A stretch of 64,000 bases of DNA, taken from assembly GCA_016169945.1 (NCBI GenBank), contig JADLSH010000026.1, forward strand, positions 62,001 through 126,000, in the 5' to 3' direction. Source of the stretch: Trachythela sp. YZ-2020. Taxonomy: Eukaryota; Cnidaria; Anthozoa; Malacalcyonacea; Clavulariidae. This document shows positions 34,201-47,800 of the stretch, one piece after another (positions within the stretch are counted from its first letter, which is position 1; every line of letters starts with the position of its first letter). Under the pieces are notes generated by a model. The model was not told the DNA's origin. It did not search any database and saw only the letters and a program-made list of their open reading frames with translations. A program made the translations under genes and the position numbers.

Positions 34201-34929
34201 GAAAAGACATGTCTCCACATAGTATACGAGGCTGTATAATAATGAGGTTATGGAACAGACATTGTTCTGAGGCAATAATGTATATATTTTTAGGGGTAGA
34301 CTGGTCAATAGGTGGTTTCACTAAGCATTATCATGCAGCAAATGGTGATCAACCTCATAGACGGATTTTCAGATTTTGCTCCGGGGGGTGCCGAAAATTT
34401 AGGGAGGGGCGTCGAAAATTTAGGGGGGGAGCGACAGGGTGCGTAGTGCCGCCGAGCAAGCTGCAGCAGGGGTCTGGGGACACAGTTGGCAATGGGGGTA
34501 AGGGCGAAGCCCCAGAACATTTTGAGATTAGTTCAAAATCCTTGTTTTTAGTCTTACTTAGTTCAAAATCTTTATTTCAATCACACTACTGTCATTTATC
34601 CCAATGAGCATTTAAATTTGGGGGGGGGTGCAAATTTTTGCGCACCCCCCGCACCCCCCAAAAAATCCGTCTACGGTCAACCTGCACTGTGCTAAGTGTT
34701 ATGTACATGATCAAGAACTAGAAGTGAATTAATATCTACTTCACGTACCTATATTTAACAAGCCTTCTCTCTTCTCCCCTTTGCGTTCATACAGAGGTGC
34801 ATCACACCATTTGGTCATGAGTTGGCCAATAGCCTCAACGTTGTCTTTCGCTGATTGTACGCGACGTTCCAAGTCATGAACTTGATCTCGTATTCTTTCT
34901 ATTATTTCGTACAATTTAGAGTTGACCAC
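28294..34929 (-). pseudogene. dynein heavy chain tail/linker fragment, unit 2
   Basis: Part 1 exons: about 34929-34749, 34179-34105, 32704-32360, 31923-31728. Part 2 exons: 30972-30750 (DEMFEPLKQTIELLKTYGQE), 30434-30318, 30147-30061, 29857-29588, 29074-28829 and 28517-28294 ([20 protein letters not shown], linker region). Most splice sites are canonical and phases match between neighbours, so this is a genomic, not retroposed, copy. Lesions: two frameshifts in 32704-32360; in exon 31923-31728, FLLYNHV is fused out of frame to the codons for LIDHVTNS, with about 75 expected residues lost; exon 29857-29588 loses its donor and the next exon (about 45 residues) is missing; and there is a one-base shift near 28490. 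The gene class is well supported by the long runs of conserved dynein sequence. No motor (AAA) domain is present. Confidence 0.88.
30478..30525. repeat. ACATC pentanucleotide microsatellite, one per full unit
   Basis: About 9 repeats here, about 16 in unit 3 (37272-37350) and about 13 in unit 4 (44104-44172). It is followed at 30628-30700 by CATAT and CCATA pentamers. The long open frame over it is an artefact. Confidence 0.95.
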
Positions 34930-35036
34930 CTCATTGCACCGTCACACGTAAACCAGTCTATAGGTAGTGGTCTATGGAAGAGTGTTGTATGGGAAGGAAC
35001 ACCTCGCACCATGTGCTTTACTTTATTAACGAAAGA

Positions 35037-38000
35037 ACAAATGAATAAATAAATGAATAATTTCCATGGCTGCTGCCAATCATACCTTAAAGTCAGTATC
35101 AATGCCATCAAAGCGTTTCGAATCCTCTGGCAGTTGATTTCGAATATCGTCAGAACCAATGAAAATACTCTCTAAATGAGACCAGGTGCGCTGAACTTCA
35201 AACCAAATAGAAATAACGGAATCCACAGTCGAAAGTTTCTTTTGCCAAGTGGACACTTCTTCCAAGAAATGACCGATGTATTTCGACGTGTGAGATTTTG
35301 TAGTTGAACCTAGCACATTGAAAAAAGAGTTAGAAATCAATTAAGATTGCACATTATTAGGGTATTTTACTAAACTAACTTTTCATGTTGAAAAGCTTTG
35401 TTCTTCCTACAGGTCGGGTAAAGGTTGTCTCTTATTCGTTCATCTGCTGAAGTATGCAGTTGTCTGATTATAATTTCAAATGTGAGAAAGGTTCGTCCTG
35501 TAGTAACACTGGAGCAATGAGGGATGCTCCAGTTTAGAACTGAGAAAGCTATCCCGTATATATAAAGTAAGTTAAGTTTAGTTTAGTTTCAAGAGCCACC
35601 AAATATAACAAATACTATACCTGGTTATCCTCGAGGGTCTCAATGAGTTCCTCACTAGATCTAAGCAATGAGATATGTGTACGTTGATGTGTCTCGTATT
35701 CAAACTCCATTGCAGACCATGTTACATCAAGTTCACCCAGCACTTTCTCCATACCCAATTCCTTAGTAGCTTTATCCACAATACCGCGAACTTCGTCTTC
35801 GTAGTTGTGAAGATTAAGTGCCAATAAGTCAGCCAAACATGTGTCCTCGTCCATAATGAATTTCACCTAAGGAATGAATATAAGAAAGATATTATTCAAA
35901 CGGTCTATTTTCAGCGTATATGTGTCCAAAAACAATGCCCTCACTTTAAAGTCAGATCACTACTTTTCATTGTCTTAGGCAGGATCTGGAATTTGGGTGT
36001 CGAAATTTACGGTGAATGTCTTTGGGCAAGTTTGCGTATAAAATTTTTGATGGCTAAGTAAGACTGTAAGAGAAATCACGAATGACGCGTAGTTACAAAC
36101 TTTGCCTGATAGATTCACATTCTGGTGTTAGGCAAATACGCTATTTATTGCCAATGCTAACAAATTTGTCTGTCAATGGCGATGATTAATTAAAGAACTT
36201 TGAAGAAAATAAGATCTCTCAGACAACGGCGATAAACAGAACATATACATTATACAAAGACGTTCGATTTGTAAATTTAGATATATTGTGTATGACCGCT
36301 ATAAACTTTTGCCAATTGAAGCCACCAAGTACAGTGTATAATGTTAACGTTTCACAAACTGTTCAAAAGGTGACAATATCATCTCTTTATCCAAACTACG
36401 AATCTCTTTCACAAACCGTTTACATTCCATTTCCATGGTTTCAACATTAATGTCACTCCATAATGTTGTCTTCCAGTCGTCGATACTCGTGAGCACGGCG
36501 TCGATCATATCCCACAGGCCCTTGAGGAGGAACACTTCACGTCTACACGCACGTAGTTGTTTGTAATCAGGGAAGTTGACTTCGAATAATCCTGCTGACC
36601 CACCCAACATCTTCATCTCTGCTTCCATCGCACAAATCTCACCATTCACCTAAAGAATACAAGTAAATAGAATACTCAATAACAATTGCATGTTCATTGG
36701 TACTGATACAGCTATCCAGTGTAAATATAAATTTAGTTTACTAAAGACTAAAGTCTACTTTGTCCTTTTACTCCATCTATAATACCAAACGATTTTACTC
36801 ATCAAAGAAAAAAGGTTGGGTATTAATGGCTTAATGATATATTTTGTGCTACCTTGTCAAGTTTTTCGTAAACGTTCTGTGAATTGAACATGAATGGTGC
36901 CGTCTTTCTGAAGTCTTCTCTGAACTCGTGTTGTTTAACCTGGGAAAGATAAATAGGTTCAGGTTTAAAACATAGACACAAGGTACCTCTTGATTGTATA
37001 CCAATACAATATTAGTACAAAAATTTATGTACGAACAATGCATGCTGATGCAGAGCATGATAGAAAGCTACGCTCAATCGTACTTCACATTCGTTGACTA
37101 CATACTTACATCAAATTGACCACATTTCCTTCTGATAATGGCAACCTCTGCTGCTTGTAATTGAGCGACTTGTTGTTTCACAGTAACTGCGTTCTTCTTG
37201 CAGTTGTTCCATTGTTCTGTCAATTCCTAGAGAGAATTAAATGAATTATAGGACGATTTCCACACCATATTACATCACATCACATCACATCACATCACAT
37301 CACATCACATCACATCACATCACATCACATCACATCACATCACATCACATCGACTCCACAGTACCACATTATATCACATAACAGAACACCATACCATATC
37401 ATTTCACACTATACTGTTTTATACTATTTCACACTATACCATATTTATCATAAAATACAGTATCATATCATATCATATCATATCATATCATATCATATAA
37501 TATCATACCATACCATACCATACCATACCACAAGCCAACATACCATACCAAACCACACATAAACAACGAAACAACATTTACCTGCAATTGCATATGTACT
37601 TCCTCGGGCAACTCCTGGCCATACGTCTTGAGTAACTCAATAGTTTGCTTCAATGGTTCAAACATTTCATCTGTAGTAGCCTGGTGATCTTTCACTGCCA
37701 TTAAATGACTCATAACAGCTACCAAACCATCATAGTCACCTTCGGCTACCTCCTGAGCTAGACCAACATCAGCAATCCTGATAAACTCTACCAGGTCGTT
37801 CAAACTGAATAGAAAGACAATACAGGTTCTAGGATGATGCGTAGCCATGACTACACACATTAGACAGTAAATCGCCTTCGATTACGAACATCAGTCGGGG
37901 GTCAATTTCGATATTAACATCCTCAATTTTACATTCAACGATTCTTACCCTTAATCCTTGCAATCCTATTTCCAAAGCCAACCTTAACCCTAATCCAAAC

Positions 38001-41000
38001 CCTAATTCCTGTCACGTTATTTTGTGATAGTAATAGAGAGTTTAAGCTTCACGTTAATACGTCAAACGACAAACGCCAGGCGAAAAAAAATTTACGCTAT
38101 AAGGCAATAAAGGAAAAATGAACTTGCTATTTTAAAACTGTAATGTATGATGATTCTTTGAGATGAGAAAGAAAATATGAAGCGAAGATGTTAAGCGAAA
38201 ATTCGGCCAAGAAAATTCGACTCAGCCGTTTGCTGTTGCCCTCAAACGTGAAGCTTAAACTCCCTATTATGAAAGTCATCGAAACGTCAAAATAATTGTA
38301 TAGTGGACACTAATTCACGCAGTTTTAAACCAGTGTCATTTAGATCATTATTGTACCCGTCTATTTGTAGCAGTGTATTTGGTGGCCTATACATAGAACT
38401 GAGAGATGTAGTTTGATTTTCTTGCTCCTTTGATCTTTGTGCCTTGTAAATTTACAGCTAGTATGCACAAGCTCTCATGAGGAAATACGAGTTGGCTCCA
38501 TTGGAGAAAATATTCGACCTACTGTAGCATCACTTTATAACGGTGAATACCAAACCCACCTGTTTGTAACGTGGTCAATAAGACATGATTATACAGCAAG
38601 AATTGTCTCATGAATTCACTTCTATCATCAACCCAGAGATACGCATAGGTATCGAAGGAATTTCTGTATTCTGTTGCCTTGTTTATGATTGTCGTTACGC
38701 GTTCCATGAGCTCTTGTCTCATCTCTGATAGTTCCAGCATGTCTTCCAGGTCAGCCTAGATAATAAATCAAGTATGCTTAGGCCTTATTAAAAGCCTACT
38801 GCATAGACTATGTACAGTACTAAATATGCACAGTAATAGTCGATAACTTATGAGAAAATATGCTATATATATATATGCAGAAGGGTTTTTGTTTAAGAAA
38901 ATTTCGAGCGAAAATTATAGACATATTTAAGGCCTGGGGCCGGTTGTTCAAAAGCCGGTTAGCCTAACCGTGGGTTAACGAAAATCTTCAAATCAAACTT
39001 CGCAATCCCAGAAGTCTTTTCTGGATCAATAGAAGTTTTATTTTCTAAAGTTTTGAAACGAGCGGCTATGCAGAAATACATAACCCAAAACAGCGGGTTA
39101 AAATTTTACTTAACTTAAAATCGCAGTCCTCATTTTCGTATTTGAAACCAAATAAACACCCTCTAACAGATACTGTGGCTAGAAAATGTACCTGATACTG
39201 CGAAGACTCATTATGATCAGCCAATCTAGCGACAAGCGTTGCCATGGAATAAATATCACTGACAATACTTTCAACCATATCATAGAACCCATAAGTACCA
39301 CTGCACTGACATAGTCCAGTGATGGTATGAACACCATATTTGGTGCTTGTAGTTCTAACTTTGCCTCAAATATTGCCAGTGTGTTCCTCTTGGGGTCAGT
39401 ATTGTCCAGACAGTGTGTAATTGAGTGATGCGTGAATTGCATTGAAGAAGCCATCTACGACCATATCGTCGAGGTAGTCAACATACGCACGCCAGATCTC
39501 TGTGGATGCTTCTGCTTTGAACAGCTCCAGATTTTTCTAAAGGAAACAAGTTGAGGGATCAAATCATTAACCAGATACACTTGTGTCGATGTACTGTACA
39601 AAAAAGGTGGGTGTGTTGGTGGTTAGTGCAAGACTATATTGGTGGTTAGTGCATGTGCCTTTGACCTCTACAACTGGAGTTCGATTCCCGCAATAGCAGT
39701 TTTCTGATTATGAGTTGGCTTCAATCCCATGTGAAAAGAGTGCTAATATCTCGAACGTGTGGTGCCAGTGTAGGTAGCGTCTATACAATAAGCTTCTGGT
39801 CTTTAGGATCAATCTACCTGGAAAATACAACAAGAACTTCGACGTTTCGAGCGAAGGTCCTTCGTCTGGAAGTTAGTTAACTTAGTTTGGCTACTAACTT
39901 CTAGACGAAGGGCCTTCCCTCGAAACGTCGAAGTTCTTGTTGTATTTTTTCAGGCGGTACATTAATCCTAAAGACTCGAAGCTTATTGAAAAGAGTGCTC
40001 CCAGTTCTGCTCTACCAAATACCACCGGTTTTCTCTGGATACTTCGCTTTCTCCCTTTAATGACACTAATACCAAATATGAGATGGCTTTTGCGAACCCT
40101 CAAGGGGGAATAGTTTAAGGTACGTTCACACGTTGCGATTTGTCGGGCCGATTTCAGATGCACGTTAATGATATTTGAAAAATACGTGGCAAACGTCATC
40201 AGGTGACATTATCGTGAAAGATAGTGAAACTGAAAATATTCGTCATTAACATTCAGCAAAACCTAGAATCGGCCCGACAAATCGCAACGTGTGAACGTAC
40301 CTTTAAACAGAACTGATAGAGGTATGCAGTATCCAGTATTCGTCTCGTGTAGTCACGCGAGATCATTAGGTCATGCCAAATATTCTGCTATTTTGGGTGG
40401 CATTATCGTGGATTTCATCGTAATGCCGTTTTCGTTAATATCTTGCGACATACTGAAAGTTATTTGTATAAAACAACGAGGAGTGTTTTGGTGTATTGAT
40501 TGTTGTTTTAGCGTGTCTAGAACTCGAGTTATTGAGGAAAGTTGGCGTACGATTAACGTCAGCCATGTTGGATTTCATTTCAATTAGCTTGAATTTGTCC
40601 AAAGGGAATGGTGGAATTTGTCCAATGGGAATGGTGGAATTTGTCCAATGGGAATGGTGGAAGTTGATACACAAAGTGGCGGAGCTAAACCACAGATTAA
40701 AAATTCAATCTTTAATCTGTGGCTAAACACTTACGAGTCGTGACGTCACTTGCACGAGCGGAATTGATAAGATTTGTTCAGTTTTAGGTTATTTCATTTA
40801 GCAACATTGGACCAAAGGATGGCCCACACTGAACATGTAGGCAGAACAGTTTAGAACTGTACAAATTAAGCCAGTCTTAGATGGAAACCATTTTCCTAAC
40901 TGCGTGTGGATACAATAAGATATAAAATATAAAACCTTCATTAAATCGTGGATTTTCTGCCCCGATTCTTCAATCATACTGTAGCGTTTCTTTTGGATGC

Positions 41001-41868
41001 CATCTTTCTCCTAAATTAGACACATGAAGTGGAAAAGACATGTCTCCACATAGTATACGAGGCTGTATAATAATGAGGTTATGGAACAGACATTGTTCTG
41101 AGGCAATAATGTATATATTTTTAGGGGTAGACTGGTCAATAGGTGGTTTCACTAAGCATTATCATGCAGCAAATGGTGATCAACCTCATAGACGGATTTT
41201 CAGATTTTGCTCCGGGGGGTGCCGAAAATTTAGGGAGGGGCGTCGAAAATTTAGGGGGGGAGCGACAGGGTGCGTAGTGCCGCCGAGCAAGCTGCAGCAG
41301 GGGTCTGGGGACACAGTTGGCAATGGGGGTAAGGGGCGAAGCCCCAGAACATTTTGAGATTAGTTCAAAATCCTTGTTTTTAGTCTTACTTAGTTCAAAA
41401 TCTTTATTTCAATCACACTACTGTCATTTATCCCAATGAGCATTTAAATTTGGGGGGGGGTGCAAATTTTTGCGCACCCCCCGCACCCCCCAAAAAATCC
41501 GTCTACGGTCAACCTGCACTGTGCTAAGTGTTATGTACATGATCAAGAACTAGAAGTGAATTAATATCTACTTCACGTACCTATATTTAACAAGCCTTCT
41601 CTCTTCTCCCCTTTGCGTTCATACAGAGGTGCATCACACCATTTGGTCATGAGTTGGCCAATAGCCTCAACGTTGTCTTTCGCTGATTGTACGCGACGTT
41701 CCAAGTCATGAACTTGATCTCGTATTCTTTCTATTATTTCGTACAATTTAGAGTTGACCACCTCATTGCACCGTCACACGTAAACCAGTCTATAGGTAGT
41801 GGTCTATGGAAGAGTGTTGTATGGGAAGGAACACCTCGCACCATGTGCTTTACTTTATTAACGAAAGA
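35037..41868 (+). repeat. tandem array unit 3 (6832 bp)
   Basis: A full unit with the longest ACATC tract (about 37272-37350). Confidence 0.95.
35086..41761 (-). pseudogene. dynein heavy chain tail/linker fragment, unit 3
   Basis: Part 1 exons: about 41761-41581, 41010-40936, 39536-39192, 38755-38560. Part 2 exons: 37804-37582, 37226-37110, 36939-36853, 36649-36380, 35866-35621, 35309-35086. It shares every lesion listed for unit 2 (compensating frameshifts near 39410 and 39308, exon fusion near 38597, missing exon between 36380 and 35866, shift near 35282). I see no lesion private to it. Confidence 0.88.
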
Positions 41869-44800
41869 ACAAATGAATAAATAAATGAATAATTTCCATG
41901 GCTGCTGCCAATCATACCTTAAAGTCAGTGTCAATGCCATCAAAGCGTTTCGAATCCTCTGGCAGTTGATTTCGAATATCGTCAGAACCAATGAAAATAC
42001 TCTCTAAATGAGACCAGGTGCGCTGAACTTCAAACCAAATAGAAATAACGGAATCCACAGTCGAAAGTTTCTTTTGCCAAGTGGACACTTCTTCCAAGAA
42101 ATGACCGATGTATTTCGACGTGTGAGATTTTGTAGTTGAACCTAGCACATTGAAAAAAGAGTTAGAAATCAATTAAGATTGCACATTATTAGGGTATTTT
42201 ACTAAACTAACTTTTCATGTTGAAAAGCTTTGTTCTTCCTACAGGTCGGGTAAAGGTTGTCTCTTATTCGTTCATCTGCTGAAGTATGCAGTTGTCTGAT
42301 TATAATTTCAAATGTGAGAAAGGTTCGTCCTGTAGTAACACTGGAGCAATGAGGGATGCTCCAGTTTAGAACTGAGAAAGCTATCCCGTATATATAAAGT
42401 AAGTTAAGTTTAGTTTAGTTTCAAGAGCCACCAAATATAACAAATACTATACCTGGTTATCCTCGAGGGTCTCAATGAGTTCCTCACTAGATCTAAGCAA
42501 TGAGATATGTGTACGTTGATGTGTCTCGTATTCAAACTCCATTGCAGACCATGTTACATCAAGTTCACCCAGCACTTTCTCCATACCCAATTCCTTAGTA
42601 GCTTTATCCACAATACCGCGAACTTCGTCTTCGTAGTTGTGAAGATTAAGTGCCAATAAGTCAGCCAAACATGTGTCCTCGTCCATAATGAATTTCACCT
42701 AAGGAATGAATATAAGAAAGATATTATTCAAACGGTCTATTTTCAGCGTATATGTGTCCAAAAACAATGCCCTCACTTTAAAGTCAGATCACTACTTTTC
42801 ATTGTCTTAGGCAGGATCTGGAATTTGGGTGTCGAAATTTACGGTGAATGTCTTTGGGCAAGTTTGCGTATAAAATTTTTGATGGCTAAGTAAGACTGTA
42901 AGAGAAATCACGAATGACGCGTAGTTACAAACTTTGCCTGATAGATTCACATTCTGGTGTTAGGCAAATACGCTATTTATTGCCAATGCTAACAAATTTG
43001 TCTGTCAATGGCGATGATTAATTAAAGAACTTTGAAGAAAATAAGATCTCTCAGACAACGGCGATAAACAGAACATATACATTATACAAAGACGTTCGAT
43101 TTGTAAATTTAGATATATTGTGTATGACCGCTATAAACTTTTGCCAATTGAAGCCACCAAGTACAGTGTATAATGTTAACGTTTCACAAACTGTTCAAAA
43201 GGTGACAATATCATCTCTTTATCCAAACTACGAATCTCTTTCACAAACCGTTTACATTCCATTTCCATGGTTTCAACATTAATGTCACTCCATAATGTTG
43301 TCTTCCAGTCGTCGATACTCGTGAGCACGGCGTCGATCATATCCACAGGCCCTTGAGGAGGAACACTTCACGTCTACACGCACGTAGTTGTTTGTAATCA
43401 GGGAAGTTGACTTCGAATAATCCTGCTGACCCACCCAACATCTTCATCTCTGCTTCCATCGCACAAATCTCACCATTCACCTAAAGAATACAAGTAAATA
43501 GAATACTCAATAACAATTGCATGTTCATTGGTACTGATACAGCTATCCAGTGTAAATATAAATTTAGTTTACTAAAGACTAAAGTCTACTTTGTCCTTTT
43601 ACTCCATCTATAATACCAAACGATTTTACTCATCAAAGAAAAAAGGTTGGGTATTAATGGCTTAATGATATATTTTGTGCTACCTTGTCAAGTTTTTCGT
43701 AAACGTTCTGTGAATTGAACATGAATGGTGCCGTCTTTCTGAAGTCTTCTCTGAACTCGTGTTGTTTAACCTGGGAAAGATAAATAGGTTCAGGTTTAAA
43801 ACATAGACACAAGGTACCTCTTGATTGTATACCAATACAATATTAGTACAAAAATTTATGTACGAACAATGCATGCTGATGCAGAGCATGATAGAAAGCT
43901 ACGCTCAATCGTACTTCACATTCGTTGACTACATACTTACATCAAATTGACCACATTTCCTTCTGATAATGGCAACCTCTGCTGCTTGTAATTGAGCGAC
44001 TTGTTGTTTCACAGTAACTGCGTTCTTCTTGCAGTTGTTCCATTGTTCTGTCAATTCCTAGAGAGAATTAAATGAATTATAGGACGATTTCCACACCATA
44101 TTACATCACATCACATCACATCACATCACATCACATCACATCACATCACATCACATCACATCACATCACATCGACTCCACAGTACCACATTATATCACAT
44201 AACAGAACACCATACCATATCATTTCACACTATACTGTTTTATACTATTTCACACTATACCATATTTATCATAAAATACAGTATCATATCATATCATATC
44301 ATATCATATCATATCATATAATATCATACCATACCATACCATACCATACCACAAGCCAACATACCATACCAAACCACACATAAACAACGAAACAACATTT
44401 ACCTGCAATTGCATATGTACTTCCTCGGGCAACTCCTGGCCATACGTCTTGAGTAACTCAATAGTTTGCTTCAATGGTTCAAACATTTCATCTGTAGTAG
44501 CCTGGTGATCTTTCACTGCCATTAAATGACTCATAACAGCTACCAAACCATCATAGTCACCTTCGGCTACCTCCTGAGCTAGACCAACATCAGCAATCCT
44601 GATAAACTCTACCAGGTCGTTCAAACTGAATAGAAAGACAATACAGGTTCTAGGATGATGCGTAGCCATGACTACACACATTAGACAGTAAATCGCCTTC
44701 GATTACGAACATCAGTCGGGGGTCAATTTCGATATTAACATCCTCAATTTTACATTCAACGATTCTTACCCTTAATCCTTGCAATCCTATTTCCAAAGCC

Positions 44801-47800
44801 AACCTTAACCTAATCCAAACCCTAATTCCTGTCACGTTATTTTGTGATAGTAATAGAGAGTTTAAGCTTCACGTTAATACGTCAAACGACAAACGCCAGG
44901 CGAAAAAATTTACGCTATAAGGCAATAAAGGAAAAATGAACTTGCTATTTTAAAACTGTAATGTATGATGATTCTTTGAGATGAGAAAGAAAATATGAAG
45001 CGAAGATGTTAAGCGAAAATTCGGCCAAGAAAATTCGACTCAGCCGTTTGCTGTTGCCCTCAAACGTGAAGCTTAAACTCCCTATTATGAAAGTCATCGA
45101 AACGTCAAAATAATTGTATAGTGGACACTAATTCACGCAGTTTTAAACCAGTGTCATTTAGATCATTATTGTACCCGTCTATTTGTAGCAGTGTATTTGG
45201 TGGCCTATACATAGAACTGAGAGATGTAGTTTGATTTTCTTGCTCCTTTGATCTTTGTGCCTTGTAAATTTACAGCTAGTATGCACAAGCTCTCATGAGG
45301 AAATACGAGTTGGCTCCATTGGAGAAAATATTCGACCTACTGTAGCATCACTTTATAACGGTGAATACCAAACCCACCTGTTTGTAACGTGGTCAATAAG
45401 ACATGATTATACAGCAAGAATTGTCTCATGAATTCACTTCTATCATCAACCCAGAGATACGCATAGGTATCGAAGGAATTTCTGTATTCTGTTGCCTTGT
45501 TTATGATTGTCGTTACGCGTTCCATGAGCTCTTGTCTCATCTCTGATAGTTCCAGCATGTCTTCCAGGTCAGCCTAGATAATAAATCAAGTATGCTTAGG
45601 CCTTATTAAAAGCCTACTGCATAGACTATGTACAGTACTAAATATGCACAGTAATAGTCGATAACTTATGAGAAAATATGCTATATATATATATGCAGAA
45701 GGGTTTTGTTTAAGAAAATTTCGAGCGAAAATTATAGACATATTTAAGGCCTGGGGCCGGTTGTTCAAAAGCCGGTTAGCCTAACCGTGGGTTAACGAAA
45801 ATCTTCAAATCAAACTTCGCAATCCCAGAAGTCTTTTCTGGATCAATAGAAGTTTTATTTTCTAAAGTTTTGAAACGAGCGGCTATGCAGAAATACATAA
45901 CCCAAAACAGCGGGTTAAAATTTTACTTAACTTAAAATCGCAGTCCTCATTTTCGTATTTGAAACCAAATAAACACCCTCTAACAGATACTGTGGCTAGA
46001 AAATGTACCTGATACTGCGAAGACTCATTATGATCAGCCAATCTAGCGACAAGCGTTGCCATGGAATAAATATCACTGACAATACTTTCAACCATATCAT
46101 AGAACCCATAAGTACCACTGCACTGACATAGTCCAGTGATGGTATGAACACCATATTTGGTGCTTGTAGTTCTAACTTTGCCTCAAATATTGCCAGTGTG
46201 TTCCTCTTGGGGTCAGTATTGTCCAGACAGTGTGTAATTGAGTGATGCGTGAATTGCATTGAAGAAGCCATCTACGACCATATCGTCGAGGTAGTCAACA
46301 TACGCACGCCAGATCTCTGTGGATGCTTCTGCTTTGAACAGCTCCAGATTTTTCTAAAGGAAACAAGTTGAGGGATCAAATCATTAACCAGATACACTTG
46401 TGTCGATGTACTGTACAAAAAAGGTGGGTGTGTTGGTGGTTAGTGCAAGACTATATTGGTGGTTAGTGCATGTGCCTTTGACCTCTACAACTGGAGTTCG
46501 ATTCCCGCAATAGCAGTTTTCTGATTATGAGTTGGCTTCAATCCCATGTGAAAAGAGTGCTAATATCTCGAACGTGTGGTGCCAGTGTAGGTAGCGTCTA
46601 TACAATAAGCTTCTGGTCTTTAGGATCAATCTACCTGGAAAATACAACAAGAACTTCGACGTTTCGAGCGAAGGTCCTTCGTCTGGAAGTTAGTTAACTT
46701 AGTTTGGCTACTAACTTCTAGACGAAGGGCCTTCCCTCGAAACGTCGAAGTTCTTGTTGTATTTTTTCAGGCGGTACATTAATCCTAAAGACTCGAAGCT
46801 TATTGAAAAGAGTGCTCCCAGTTCTGCTCTACCAAATACCACCGGTTTCTCTGGATACTTCGCTTTCTCCTTTAATGACACTAATACCAAATTTGAGATG
46901 GCTTTTGCGAACACTCAATGGTGAATAGTTTAAGGTACGTTCACACGTTGCGATTTGTCGGGCCGATTTCAGATGCACGTTAATGATATTTGAAAAATAC
47001 GTGGCAAACGTCATCAGGTGACATTATCGTGAAAGATAGTGAAACTGAAAATATTCGTCATTAACATTCAGCAAAACCTAGAATCGGCCCGACAAATCGC
47101 AACGTGTGAACGTACCTTTAAACAGAACTGATAGAGGTATGCAGTATCCAGTATTCGTCTCGTGTAGTCACGCGAGATCATTAGGTCATGCCAAATATTC
47201 TGCTATTTTGGGTGGCATTATCGTGGATTTCATCGTAATGCCGTTTTCGTTAATATCTTGCGACATACTGAAAGTTATTTGTATAAAACAACGAGGAGTG
47301 TTTTGGTGTATTGATTGTTGTTTTAGCGTGTCTAGAACTCGAGTTATTGAGGAAAGTTGGCGTACGATTAACGTCAGCCATGTTGGATTTCATTTCAATT
47401 AGCTTGAATTTGTCCAAAGGGAATGGTGGAATTTGTCCAATGGGAATGGTGGAATTTGTCCAATGGGAATGGTGGAAGTTGATACACAAAGTGGCGGAAG
47501 CTAAACCACAGATTAAAAATTCAATCTTTAATCTGTGGCTAAACACTTACGAGTCGTGACGTCACTTGCACGAGCGGAATTGATAAGATTTGTTCAGTTT
47601 TAGGTTATTTCATTTAGCAACATTGGACCAAAGGATGGCCCACACTGAACATGTAGGCAGAACAGTTTAGAACTGTACAAATTAAGCCAGTCTTAGATGG
47701 AAACCATTTTCCTAACTGCGTGTGGATACAATAAGATATAAAATATAAAACCTTCATTAAATCGTGGATTTTCTGCCCCGATTCTTCAATCATACTGTAG

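Larger units (their letters stand above)
28245..35036 (+). repeat. tandem array unit 2 (6792 bp)
   Basis: A full unit. Offsets to the next unit are 6832 for most of the length. Length differences come mainly from the ACATC microsatellite (short here, 30478-30522) and homopolymer runs. Confidence 0.95.

Noticed and set aside
44072..44383. Open frame through pentanucleotide repeats (IISYHIISYH-type)
   Set aside because: A product of ACATC and CATAT microsatellites.
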